Shown here: positions 42,960 to 55,800 of the stretch, piece by piece
Position numbering within the stretch: position 1 is the first letter of the stretch
Layout: the number at the start of each line of letters is the position of its first letter
Assembly: GCA_964036665.1 (NCBI GenBank)
Contig: OZ038526.1
Span: 2,790,001-2,854,000, forward strand
DNA from: Gordius sp. MW1
Taxonomy: Eukaryota; Nematomorpha; Gordioida; Gordea; Gordiidae
DNA: 64,000 bases
Direction: 5' to 3'
Notes under the pieces: model-generated
Database searches by the model: none
Seen by the model: only the letters and a program-made list of their open reading frames with translations
What the model was told of the DNA's origin: nothing
Position numbers and translations under genes: made by a program

Positions 42960-44330
42960 ATGATATATATTCTGCTGGGGGGGCATCTGTATTAATTTGA
43001 GTTAAGTTCAAATAGGTGGGGGGGGGGGGGGTAGCCGCGCCCGCTGCCCCCGAAAAAATTATATTTTGCGCAGGAAAATTTTTGGATAGTCAAGCAAAAA
43101 AATTTAATAATCTGCCCCCCCCCCCCATTTTTTTGATAATTTTATTATCTACACAAATTGTACTCTTGAAATACTAAATTTTTTAACGGTCTGTTTGGTC
43201 GATAATTATGAGTGCAAATATTATGGATAATAACTAGAAAGGTTAATTTATGAATTATTTATTTACCAGCAAAACGCTGACTCCAATAGCAACCCCCGAA
43301 AATATTAAGGCTTTTTTTTAAAATTTGGTGTTTGTTTTAATTTTTTTGTCATTTGGGGGGGGGGGCAGCCCCCCCCTAATTCAAAACCTTGGTACGCCCA
43401 TGATATATATTCTGCTGGGGGGGGGGCATCTGTATTAATTTGAGTTAAGTTCAAATAGGTGGGGGGGGGGGGGGTAGCCGCGCCCCCTGCCCCCGAAAAA
43501 ATTATATTTTGCGCAGGAAAATTTTTGGATAGTCAAGCAAAAAAACTTAATAATCTGCCCCCCCCCCCCCCATTTTTTTGATAATTTTATTATCTACACA
43601 AATTGTACTCTTGAAATACTAAATTTTTTAACGGTCTGTTTGGTCGATAATTATGAGTGCAAATATTATGGATAATAACTAGAAAGGTTAATTTATGAAT
43701 TATTTATTTACCAGCAAAACGCTGACTCCAATAGCAACCCCCGAAAATATTAAGGCTTTTTTTTTAAATTTGGTGTTTGTTTTAATTTTTTTGTCATTTG
43801 GGGGGGGGGGGGGGGCAGCCCCCCCCCCCTAATTCAAAACCTTGGTACGCCCATGATATATATTCTGCTGGGGGGGGGGCATCTGTATTAATTTGAGTTA
43901 AGTTCAAATAGGTGGGGGGGGGGGGGGGGTAGCCGCGCCCCCTGCCCCCGAAAAAATTATATTCTGCGCAGGAAAATTTTTGGATAGTCAAGCAAAAAAA
44001 TTTAATAATCTGCCCCCCCCCCCATTTTTTTGATAATTTTATTATCTACACAAATTGTACTCTTGAAATACTAAATTTTTTAACTGTCTGTTTGGTCGAT
44101 AATTATGAGTGCAAATATTATGGATAATAACTAGAAAGGTTAATTTATGAATTATTTATTTACCAGCAAAACGCTGACTCCAATAGCAACCCCCGAAAAT
44201 ATTAAGGCTTTTTTTTAAAAATTTGGTGTTTCTTTTATTTTTTTTGTCATTTGGGGGGGGGGGGCGTAATCTGCCCCCCCCCCCTAATTCAAAACCTTGG
44301 TACGCCCATGATATATATTCTGCTGGGGGG
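42960..44330 (+). repeat. Tandem repeat of about 440 bp, three copies (left arm)
   Basis: Each unit runs from GGTACGCCCATGATATATAT through a poly-G tract, GTAGCCGCGCC, AAAAAATTATATTTTGCGCA, a poly-C tract, TTTACCAGCAAAACGCTGAC and a G/C-run block ending in CAAAACCTT. GCTGACTCCAATAGCAAC marks the copies at 43273, 43724 and 44175. The unit is built around a CATGGGCGTA-type element. Confidence 0.85.
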
Positions 44331-46278
44331 GGCAGATTAAAAAAAAGGTCTTGACTCTTGACTACCCAAAAAATTTTCTGAGAGCAAAAAAATATAAAAA
44401 AGGTCTAGCTAGACTATCCAAAAAATTTTCCTGCGACCGTAATTTAAATTTCATTTTACCAAAATAATTTATATTTTTGTGTAAATTCGCTAATACGCAT
44501 CTGTATTAATTTGAGTTAAGTTCAAATAGGTGGGGGGGGGGGGGGGTAGCCGCGCCCCCTACCCCCGCCTGGCTAATTAGGGGGGGGGGGGGCAAAACAT
44601 TTTTTTAAATTTTTAAGGGTTTTTGTATTGAAATCCTTTTTTTTAAATTAGGGGGGGGCAGCCGCGCTCCCTGCCCCCCTTGGCTAATTAGGGCGCCCCT
44701 CCCCTGGCTACGCCCATGGATATATATATCTCAGTTCATGGGACATTATTAAGTTCAGAATTAAAAGTTTTATTCAGAAACAAATTGAAAATTTAAATAC
44801 GAGCATTATTGAGGTAAAATTTTGTGTTTTTTTAACCACCCTTAAAAATATCAATTATTTGTTATTTTTCGTTTAGTTGAGTTTTTAAATTTTTTTTGGT
44901 AGTTTTAAATTTTCTTATTTAAATTTTTAAATTTTTTTTAAATATTTCTAATATGGCAAAACAACGTTTGCCGGGTCAGCTAGTTACATATATTTTATAA
45001 TAGAAATGTCATGACTTATAATTTTTGCTTAGAAAGCTAATTCCATAATATGCATGTTTTCTATTAGTATTTTGCCACGTTTTTCAATTCTTACTTTTTA
45101 AAACACCCTTGGCAGTTAACTGTTATTAAACAATCAGGATATTAAACCAATCAATATTTTTCTAAGTATACTTTTAATTATTTATGTAAGTTTGATTATT
45201 GATCCATTTATTTTAATCGCATTAATTAAACTATTATGTATGATTCATAGAGTGATATATTGTGTTCATTCATTAACAGCTCTTAATCTACCTAAAATTG
45301 ACTTGGGCAAGTTGTGGTCTATTTCAGCATTTTTGCCTACCCAATTACACATAATTTGTACATATCTATTTAAATTTTACTAATAATGGACGTTTATAAC
45401 CTTAATATTTTTTTGTACTTGTGATAGTTAAATCACATTTGAATGTCATATTATCCCTCATTTTATATATACCTATAAATCTAAATCCTTATAGCCAATT
45501 TGCTGTGTGTTGTTATGTTTTTATTTATACATGTCATCATGGTAAATATAAGTTTTTTCCAAGTATTTTATTTGCGTATTGTATTTAATCACATAATATG
45601 TAATGAAAATAAATAAGGACTAGGTTGAGTTTGTTTTTTAGTTTTGGGGAATTGACAAAAAATTGGAAATTTTGTTGGGCCAAGCTAAGCTTAATACTGT
45701 CTCCCCTTCTCTGTCTTGGATGTTACACCAACATAAGATTACTTATACCTTGGTAATAACGGATCCCGGGTGACCAATGCGGGGTTTCGCCCATCAGTCC
45801 TGCAACCGTCACCCACCCGACTAAAACTTATATTAATATTTCGGTCAAGTCAGATTTTGGGTCGAATTTGAGTAAAAATAATCTTTGAGTCTAGTTTAGT
45901 TTATCGAAATAGGATTTAAAAAATAAAACCATTTTATTTTTAAATATAATGACAATATAAAAAAAGCTTTAAAAATCTAATTCAATAAAATTATATATAA
46001 AAACCAGGGAGGAGTATCTTCTGCTTCCTACATCAACCTAAAATATTAAAAAAAAAATATTTTATTTTTTATTCGAAAACCGAGTCGTAAACTAATAATA
46101 CAATAGTCTAGTAAGTTTAAGTCACTTATTCCCATTTAGGGTGTATGGAAGGGAAGAATAATACAGTTAGGAAAAAACTATTAATTTTTTATATAAATAC
46201 CTTGGCTTTTCTTGATTCTTAATCCATTCTTTACTTTTCACCTTTTCTATCAATATTTCTTCTTCGCCTTCTATGGAT

Positions 46279-46503
46279 TTATCCACCTATATATAAATTA
46301 ATAACAAAGTACAAAAAATAGACAACATAAAATAAAGTTAAAAAGTTTACCTTTTTGTTAACCCAAGGAATGGATGGATGTTGATTTATTGTAAACGTAC
46401 AATTTTTATTTTTATTAAAAGCGAACGTTGGGGTTGGGGTTGGTTTTGTAGAAGGTTTAATTTTTTTTTTAGTTATAATTTTATTCCAAAGATCTTGTAA
46501 GAT
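46279..46503 (-). CDS. Possible spliced gene start (left arm copy), unidentified
   Basis: On the minus strand, starting in the loop at 46524, the frame reads MFNFKMNILQDLWNKIITKK, a Thr/Pro stretch, and NQHPSIPWVNKK. It then meets GTAAAC, the donor of a 64-base intron (mirror of 46689-46752). A second exon, VDKSIEGEEEILIEKVKSKE then WIKNQEKP, follows and ends at a further GTATTT donor. This is the only copy with an ATG, because the loop supplies it. No known family is recognised, and the exon structure is inferred from splice motifs only. Confidence 0.25.
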   Translation of the reverse strand: MLQDLWNKIITKKKIKPSTKPTPTPTFAFNKNKNCTFTINQHPSIPWVNKKVNFLTLFYVVYFLYFVINLYIGG

Positions 46504-46535
46504 ATTCATTTTAAAATTAAACAATGAACTAATAA

Positions 46536-46815
46536 ATCTTACAAGATCTTTGGAATAAAATTATAACTAAAAAAAAAATTAAACCTTCTACAAAACCAAC
46601 CCCAACCCCAACGTTCGCTTTTAATAAAAATAAAAATTGTACGTTTACAATAAATCAACATCCATCCATTCCTTGGGTTAACAAAAAGGTAAACTTTTTA
46701 ACTTTATTTTATGTTGTCTATTTTTTGTACTTTGTTATTAATTTATATATAGGTGGATAAATCCATAGAAGGCGAAGAAGAAATATTGATAGAAAAGGTG
46801 AAAAGTAAAGAATGG
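46536..46815 (+). pseudogene. Mirror copy of the putative spliced frame (right arm), without start
   Basis: ILQDLWNKII to WVNKK, intron 46689-46752 (GTAAAC...ATATAG, phase 0), then VDKSIEGEEE to NQEKP, repeats the left-arm frame. Upstream, TAA codons in the loop leave no start codon. Function unknown. Confidence 0.25.
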
Positions 46816-48719
46816 ATTAAGAATCAAGAAAAGCCAAGGTATTTATATAAAAAATTAATAGTTTTTTCCTAACTGTATTATTCTTCCCTTCCATACACCC
46901 TAAATGGGAATAAGTGACTTAAACTTACTAGACTATTGTATTATTAGTTTACGACTCGGTTTTCGAATAAAAAATAAAATATTTTTTTTTAATATTTTAG
47001 GTTGATGTAGGAAGCAGAAGATACTCCTCCCTGGTTTTTATATATAATTTTATTGAATTAGTTTTTTAAAGCTTTTTTTATATTGTCATTATATTTAAAA
47101 ATAAAATGGTTTTATTTTTTAAATCCTATTTCGATAAACTAAACTAGACTCAAAGATTATTTTTACTCAAATTCGACCCAAAATCTGACTTGACCGAAAT
47201 ATTAATATAAGTTTTAGTCGGGTGGGTGACGGTTGCAGGACTGATGGGCGAAACCCCGCATTGGTCACCCGGGATCCGTTATTACCAAGGTATAAGTAAT
47301 CTTATGTTGGTGTAACATCCAAGACAGAGAAGGGGAGACAGTATTAAGCTTAGCTTGGCCCAACAAAATTTCCAATTTTTTGTCAATTCCCCAAAACTAA
47401 AAAACAAACTCAACCTAGTCCTTATTTATTTTCATTACATATTATGTGATTAAATACAATACGCAAATAAAATACTTGGAAAAAACTTATATTTACCATG
47501 ATGACATGTATAAATAAAAACATAACAACACACAGCAAATTGGCTATAAGGATTTAGATTTATAGGTATATATAAAATGAGGGATAATATGACATTCAAA
47601 TGTGATTTAACTATCACAAGTACAAAAAAATATTAAGGTTATAAACGTCCATTATTAGTAAAATTTAAATTGATATGTACAAATTATGTGTAATTGGGTA
47701 GGCAAAAATGCTGAAATAGACCACAACTTGCCCAAGTCAATTTTAGGTAGATGTAAGAGCTGTTAATGAATGAACACAATATATCACTCTATGAATCATA
47801 CATAATAGTTTAATTAATGCGATTAAAATAAATGGATCAATAATCAAACTTACATAAATAATTAAAAGTATACTTAGAAAAATATTGATTGGTTTAATAT
47901 CCTGATTGTTTAATAACAGTTAACTGCCAAGGGTGTTTTAAAAAGTAAGAATTGAAAAACGTGGCAAAATACTAATAGAAAACATGCATATTATGGAATT
48001 AGCTTTCTAAGCAAAAATTATAAGTCATGACATTTCTATTATAAAATATATGTAACTAGCTGACCCGGCAAACGTTGTTTTGCCATATTAGAAATATTTA
48101 AAAAAAATTTAAAAATTTAAATAAGAAAATTTAAAACTACCAAAAAAAATTTAAAAACTCAACTAAACGAAAAATAACAAATAATTGATATTTTTAAGGG
48201 TGGTTAAAAAAACACAAAATTTTACCTCAATAATGTTCGTATTTAAATTTTCAATTTGTTTCTGAATAAAACTTTTAATTCTGAACTTAATAATGTCCCA
48301 TGAACTGAGATATATATATCCATGGGCGTAGCCAGGGGAGGGGCGCCCTAATTAGCCAAGGGGGGCAGGGAGCGCGGCTGCCCCCCCTAATTTAAAAAAA
48401 AGGATTTCAATACAAAACCCTTAAAAATTTAAAAAAATGTTTTGCCCCCCCCTAATTAGCCAGGCGGGGGTAGGGGGCGCGGCTACCCCCCCCCCCCCCT
48501 TCTATTTGAACTTAACTCAAATTAATACAGATGCGTATTAGCGAATTTACACAAAAATATAAATTATTTTGGTAAAATGAAATTTAAATTACGGTCGCAG
48601 GAAAATTTTTTGGATAGTCTAGCTAGACCTTTTTTATATTTTTTTGCTCTCAGAAAAATTTTTGGGTAGTCAAGAGTCAAGACCTTTTTTTTAATCTGCC
48701 CCCCCCAGCAGAATATATA

Positions 48720-50520
48720 TCATGGGCGTACCAAGGTTTTAAATTAGGGGGGGGGGCAGATTACGCCCCCCCCCCAAATGACAAAAAAAATAAAACAAAC
48801 ACCAAATTTTAAAAAAAAAGCCTTAATATTTTCGGGGGTTGCTATTGGAGTCAGCGTTTTGCTGGTAAATAAATAATTCATAAATTAACCTTTCTAGTTA
48901 TTATCCATAATATTTGCACTCATAATTATCGACCAAACAGACAGTTAAAAAATTTAGTATTTCAAGAGTACAATTTGTGTAGATAATAAAATTATCAAAA
49001 AAATGGGGGGGGGGGGGCAGATTATTAAATTTTTTTGCTTGACTATCCAAAAATTTTCCTGCGCAAAATATAATTTTTTCGGGGGCAGGGGGCGCGGCTA
49101 CCCCCCCCCCCCCCACCTATTTGAACTTAACTCAAATTAATACAGATGCCCCCCCAGCAGAATATATATCATGGGCGTACCAAGGTTTTGAATTAGGGGG
49201 GGGGGGCTGCCCCCCCCCCCCAAATGACAAAAAAATTAAAACAAACACCAAATTTAAAAAAAAAGCCTTAATATTTTCGGGGGTTGCTATTGGAGTCAGC
49301 GTTTTGCTGGTAAATAAATAATTCATAAATTAACCTTTCTAGTTATTATCCATAATATTTGCACTCATAATTATCGACCAAACAGACCGTTAAAAAATTT
49401 AGTATTTCAAGAGTACAATTTGTGTAGATAATAAAATTATCAAAAAAATGGGGGGGGGGGGGGCAGATTATTAAGTTTTTTTGCTTGACTATCCAAAAAT
49501 TTTCCTGCGCAAAATATAATTTTTTCGGGGGCAGGGGGGCGCGGCTACCCCCCCCCCCCCCCCCCACCTATTTGAACTTAACTCAAATTAATACAGATGC
49601 CCCCCCCCAGCAGAATATATATCATGGGCGTACCAAGGTTTTGAATTAGGGGGGGGGGGGCTGCCCCCCCCCCAAATGACAAAAAAATTAAAACAAACAC
49701 CAAATTTTAAAAAAAAGCCTTAATATTTTCGGGGGTTGCTATTGGAGTCAGCGTTTTGCTGGTAAATAAATAATTCATAAATTAACCTTTCTAGTTATTA
49801 TCCATAATATTTGCACTCATAATTATCGACCAAACAGACCGTTAAAAAATTTAGTATTTCAAGAGTACAATTTGTGTAGATAATAAAATTATCAAAAAAA
49901 TGGGGGGGGGGGCAGATTATTAAATTTTTTTGCTTGACTATCCAAAAATTTTCCTGCGCAAAATATAATTTTTTCGGGGGCAGGGGGCGCGGCTACCCCC
50001 CCCCCCCCCACCTATTTGAACTTAACTCAAATTAATACAGATGCCCCCCCCCCAGCAGAATATATATCATGGGCGTACCAAGGTTTTGAATTAGGGGGGG
50101 GGGGGGGCTGCCCCCCCCCCAAATGACAAAAAAATTAAAACAAACACCAAATTTTAAAAAAAAGCCTTAATATTTTCGGGGGTTGCTATTGGAGTCAGCG
50201 TTTTGCTGGTAAATAAATAATTCATAAATTAACCTTTCTAGTTATTATCCATAATATTTGCACTCATAATTATCGACCAAACAGACCGTTAAAAAATTTA
50301 GTATTTCAAGAGTACAATTTGTGTAGATAATAAAATTATCAAAAAAATGGGGGGGGGGGGGGGGGGCAGATTATTAAATTTTTTCTGCTTGACTATCCAA
50401 AAATTTTCCTGCGCAAAATATAATTTTTTCGGGGGCAGCGGGCGCGGCTACCCCCCCCCCCCCCACCTATTTGAACTTAACTCAAATTAATACAGATGCC
50501 CCCCCAGCAGAATATATATC
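48720..50520 (-). repeat. Tandem repeat of about 440 bp, four copies (right arm)
   Basis: This is the complement of the left-arm array. GTTGCTATTGGAGTCAGC occurs near 48838, 49285, 49733 and 50185, so this arm has one more unit. G/C runs at unit edges vary in length between copies. Confidence 0.85.
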
Positions 50521-51235
50521 ATGGGCGTACCAAGGTTTTGCCCCCCCCAAATGACAAAATAATTAAAACAAACACCAAATTTAAAAAAAAATATGTTTTG
50601 CCCCCCCCCCCCCCCTAATTAAACTCAACTTAAATTAATAAAGACACAATGGCTTTGATATTTAATGTTTCAAAGTGCGTAAAAAGTTTTCATTTTCCGC
50701 AACACATGCCTACTGCATTTATCACACTACCTAACCTACACGATAGATAAGATAGGCAGCAGTAGGTTGATTGACGTGCGATACAACAACGTCAAAAAGC
50801 ATAAGCATAAAAACCCAATATCTCGAAAACTACTGGACCGATTTGGCTGGAACATATCTTAAAACACGCTCCGGGGTGGCAGGAATAAACTGTGAAATTT
50901 TGAGCCAAATCGGTCTGGTAGTTTTCCAAAAAAGGTGGCGGCATACACACACACATAGTTTCATTTTTATATATAAGATGTACAATACATTGAGTCAAAT
51001 CTTAGAGATAAAAATAAATGTACACATCTAAGCATTAGTAAAAGCTTTAATAATTATTACCCCTCTTTAATTAATTTCTTTAAAATAATATCTAACAGGC
51101 AATAGGAAGAATAGAGACATATATAACAAATTAAGAATAAATGTTCAAAAAATTTAAATCTTATATAACACACAATCTGTCAATTTTAATGACATTTAAA
51201 ATATACAAAGCTAAACATCTAACTTTAGTGATAAT

Positions 51236-52837
51236 ATATTTGATAAAATACCAAGATATCCAATTGTATATTAAACATATATTGAGGTGCTATGCAAATT
51301 AAAATGCTCCTGAATTAAAGACGTAATTCAATAAAATTATTGTTAAATAACTTACAACGCTGCAATTTCTTATGTTTAATAATAAAATGAATTATGATAA
51401 GGGAGAACATACCTGAGGTCATTTTAATATTATGCTGAATATGTAAAAATTTTGAAACAGATGACAAAAACGGTGAGTTTCAAAACGTAGCTAAAAAGAA
51501 TCCGATCAAAATCATAAAGAACATCTATTGGTATCATTTCAATATGTCACAGTTCAAATGTCACAGTAGTGTTTTAGGTCAGCCTTTTAGGTTAGGGTTT
51601 GGGTTAGGATTAGATGCACATCAAATTCCCTCCCCATTTGAGATTTAATTTTCGTGATATTCGTGTGACATTTTGGACTGTGACATTTTGAACCCAAATC
51701 ATATGTAAAAATTTTGATACAGATGACAAAACGGTGAGTTTCAAAACGTAGCTAAAAAGAATCCGATCAAAATCATCAAAAATATACAGCCCAAAAGATT
51801 TGCTTTAATCATAATTATAAAAAATTAGAATTTTTGACGTTAACATTACCCAACGTGTTTCTGATCTATTCACACAAAGACTATCGCGACAACTTTCGAT
51901 GTTTATAGCTATTGGGAAAAATTGGGCAATTTGATTGTTTGATATGCGGCAGAATAAATTATGCCATTTTCGTACACAATCCGTAGCTAAAATATTATTG
52001 ATAATATGTAAGTAAATAGTCATTCTCATAATAAAGGCAATCTCAAATGTCCACCGCAAATTTGATAAAAATAAAAATTTAAAATCGTGCTGTGGGATGA
52101 AGGTGCTCTCAGCTCAGCTACTAATTCAAATAAATTTAAAACTGTATTTTGAAATAAATAACAATATTTAATTATCGAAAAAATTATTTTTTCAATTTAA
52201 ATTTTAATAATCACAGCGGGCTGGGATATGAGAATTTTGTTAAATTTGACCTAATTAATGGGTTTAATATTTATTACTACATTAGCTGTAATAAAAGCGC
52301 GAACGAATAAATTTACCTAGATCTAGAGGCTTGTTTTTCACACCTATTGGTAAAGAAATAATGATTAATTATGTAGATGAGGCAATGATTAGTATTTTAG
52401 GCGGATCATTAAAATTTTTTGAAATGTTTGTTTTAATATGATGTGCACTTGTATTTACAAAAAATGACCCAAAAAAGAAATTAAATGCATACGAAATTAG
52501 GCAAATATATATTATAGATAAGTCCTTTCATTGAATTTAACAATGTAATTAAATACTTTTGACGCTTGTACCTGCACAACATTGTTATTAATTATTAATT
52601 ATAATTTATTGAAGTATCTTACCATTGTGGTTTGTGTCTAAAGATTACCAAAATTGGATAAATTCCATTAAATATTGTACCGCATGATAATAATTATTCA
52701 TGCTATAATAAAAGTCATAAGCGAAATTTAAAAAATGATAGTTAGAATTTCCTTTATATTTAATAGCAAATGTTATTAAAAGTTCCTTTATTTCAAGGTG
52801 CGCTTAGTCTCGAGCTAACCAGGAATTAAATTAGACA
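51236..52837. other. AT-rich DNA with one dispersed direct repeat
   Basis: Two copies of about 85 bp (51439-51525 and 51704-51784, core GTTTCAAAACGTAGCTAAAA) flank sequence with TTAGGGTTTGGGTTAGG and inverted GTGACATTTT/TGTCACAG motifs. Part of this (CAAATTCCCTCCCCATTTGA) recurs inverted near 58040-58090. No gene is seen. Confidence 0.5.
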
Positions 52838-55800
52838 GGTGTAATATTGGAGTCAGCGAACGTTGTAAAATAGCGAAGTCAAATGTCAATCAAGCGTCAT
52901 ATATTATTTTCATTAAAATTGTTGAAATAGTTCTTATTGGCGGATAAAACGGTCAATCATCAATAATATTATGTTATTTTTATGCTTAATTTATGAAGTG
53001 AACAATAAAGTTAATATTTAGTTAATTTTTAATTAATTTATTATTTTCATTAAAATTGTTGAAATAGTTCTTATTGGCGGATAAAAACGTCAATCATCAA
53101 TAATATTATGTTATTTTTTCTCACCAGGGGGGGGGGGGGTGTTTTGCCTCCACCCTTATTTTTTACCCTCTTTCTCACCAGGGGGGGGGGGAGTGTTTTG
53201 CCCCCCCCTTATTTTTCACCCTCTTTCTCACCAGGGGGGAGGGGGGGGGGGTGTTTTTGCCCCCCCCTTATTTTTCACCCGCTTTCTCACCAGGGGGGAG
53301 GGGGGGGGGTGTTTTGCCCCCCCTTATTTTTCACCCTCTTTATCACCAGGGGGGGAGGGGGGGGGGGGGTGTTTTGCCCCCCCCCCCCCCTTATTTTTCA
53401 CCCGCTTTCTCACCAGGGGGGAGGGGGGGGGGGGTGTTTTGCCCCCCCCTTATTTTTTACCCTCTTTTTCACCAGGGGGGAGGGGGGTGTTTTGCCCTCC
53501 CCTTATTTTTCCCCCTCTTTCTCACCAGGGGGGAGGGGGGTGTTTTGCCCCCCCCTTATTTTTCACCCTCTTTCTCACCAGGGGGGAGGGGGGTGTTTTG
53601 CCCCCCCCCCCCTTATTTTTCACCCTCTTTCTCACCAGGGGGGGGGGAGTGTTTTGCCTCCCCCCTTATTTTTTACCCTCTTTCTCACCAGGGGGGGGGG
53701 GGGAGTGTTTTGCCCCCCCCCCCTTATTTTTCACCCTCTTTCTCACCAGGGGGGGGGGGGGTGTGTTTTGCCCCCCCCCCTTATTTTTCACCCTCTTTCT
53801 CACCAGGGGGGAGGGGGGTGTTTTGCCCCCCCCCTTATTTTTTACCCTCTTTCTCACCAGGGGGGAGGGGGGTGTTTTGCCCCCTCCTTATTTTTCACCC
53901 TCTTTCTCACCAGGGGGGGGGGGGGGTGCCCCCCCTTAATTTTTACCCTCTTTCTCACCAGGGGAGAGGGGCCTTAGTGAGAAAGAGGGTAAAAAGGGGG
54001 GGGGGCAAATCACCCCCCCCCCCTCCCCCCTGGTGAGAAAGAGGGTAAAAAATAAGGGGGGGGGGCAAAACACCCCCCCCCCTCCCCCTGGTGAGAAAGA
54101 GGGTGAAAAATAAGGGGGGGGGGCAAAACACCCCCCTCCCCCCTGGTGAGAAAGAGGGTGAAAAATAAGGGGGGGGGGCAAAACACACCCCCCCCTCCCC
54201 CTGGTGAGAAGGAGGGTGAAAAATAAGGGGGGGGGCAAAACACCCCCTCCCCCTGGTGAGAAAGAGGGTGAAAAATAAGGGGGGGGGGCAAAACACCCCC
54301 CTCCCCCCTGGTGAGAAAGAGGGTGAAAAATAAGGGGGGGGCAAAACACACCCCCCCCCTGGTGAGAAAGAGGGTGAAAAATAAGGGGGGGGGGCAAAAC
54401 ACTCCCCCCCCCCCTGGTGAGAAAGAGGGTAAAAAATAAGGGGGGAGGCAAAACACTCCCCCCCTGGTGAGAAAGAGGGTGAAAAATAAGGGGGGGGGCA
54501 AAACACCCCCCTCCCCCCTGGTGAGAAAGAGGGTGAAAAATAAGGGGGGGGGCAAAACACCCCCCTCCCCCCTGGTGAGAAAGAGGGTGAAAAATAAGGG
54601 GGGGGGCACCCCCCCCCCTCTCCCCCCTGGTGAGAAAGAGGGTGAAAAATAAGGGGGGGGGCAAAACACCCCCCCCCCCCCCCCCCCTCCCCCCTGGTGA
54701 GAAAGCGGGTGAAAAATAAGGGGGGGGGCAAAACACCCCCCCCCCCCCTCCCCCCTGGTGAGAAAGAGGGTGAAAAATAAGGGGGGGGGGGCAAAACACT
54801 CCCCCCCCCCTGGTGAGAAAGAGGGTAAAAAATAAGGGTGGAGGCATAACACTCCCCCCCTGGTGAGAAAGAGGGTGAAAAATAAGGGGGGGGCAAAACA
54901 CCCCCCTCCCCCCTGGTGAGAAAGAGGGTAAAAAATAAGGGGGGGGGCAAAACACACCCCCCCCCTCCCCCTGGTGAGAAAGAGGGTGAAAAATAAGGGG
55001 GGCAAAACACCCCCCCCCCCCTCCCCCCTGGTGAGAAAGAGGGTGAAAAATAAGGGGAGGGCAAAACACCCCCCTTCCCCCTGGTGAGAAAGAGGGTGAA
55101 AAATAAGGGTGGAGGCAAAACACTCCCCCCCTGGTGAGAAAGAGGGTGAAAAATAAGGGGGGGGGGCAAAACACCCCCCTCCCCCCTGGTGAGAAAGAGG
55201 GTGAAAAATAAGGGGGGGGGGCAAAACACCCCCCTCCCCCCTGGTGAGAAAGAGGGTGAAAAATAAGGGGGGGGGCAAAACACACCCCCCCCCCCCCTGG
55301 TGAGAAAGAGGGTGAAAAATAAGGGGGGGGGGGCAAAAACGCTCCCCCCCCCCCTGGTGAGAAAGAGGGTAAAAAATAAGGGGGGAGGCAAAACACTCCC
55401 CCCCCTGGTGAGAAAGAGGGTGAAAAATAAGGGGGGGGGGCATAACACCCCCCTCCCCCCTGGTGAGAAAGAGGGTGAAAAATAAGGGGGGGGGGGGCAA
55501 AACACTCCCCCCCCCCCCCTGGTGAGAAAGAGGGTAAAAAATAAGGGGGGGGGGCAAAACACTCCCCCCCCCCCTGGTGAGAAAGAGGGTGAAAAATAAG
55601 GGTGGAGGCAAAACACTCCCCCCCCCCCCTGGTGAGAAAGAGGGTAAAAAATAAGGGTGGAGGCAAAACACTCCCCCCCTGGTGAGAAAGAGGGTGAAAA
55701 ATAAGGGGGGGGCAAAACACTCCCCCCCCCCCCCTGGTGAGAAAGAGGGTGAAAAATAAGGGTGGAGGCAAAACACTCCCCCCCCCCCCTGGTGAGAAAG

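Larger units (their letters stand above)
42245..51235. repeat. Large palindrome of about 9 kb (arms about 4.26 and 4.70 kb)
   Basis: The left arm is 42245-46503, the loop 46504-46535 and the right arm 46536-51235, the complement of the left. AAGCTTTTACTAATGCTTAG (left, near 42436) and its complement near 51030 mark the outer parts; GATCTTGTAAGAT and ATCTTACAAGATC mark the centre. The arms differ by scattered bases, homopolymer lengths and one tandem unit (three versus four copies), which accounts for the 441-bp length difference. The contents are repeats plus a unique central portion. Confidence 0.92.
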
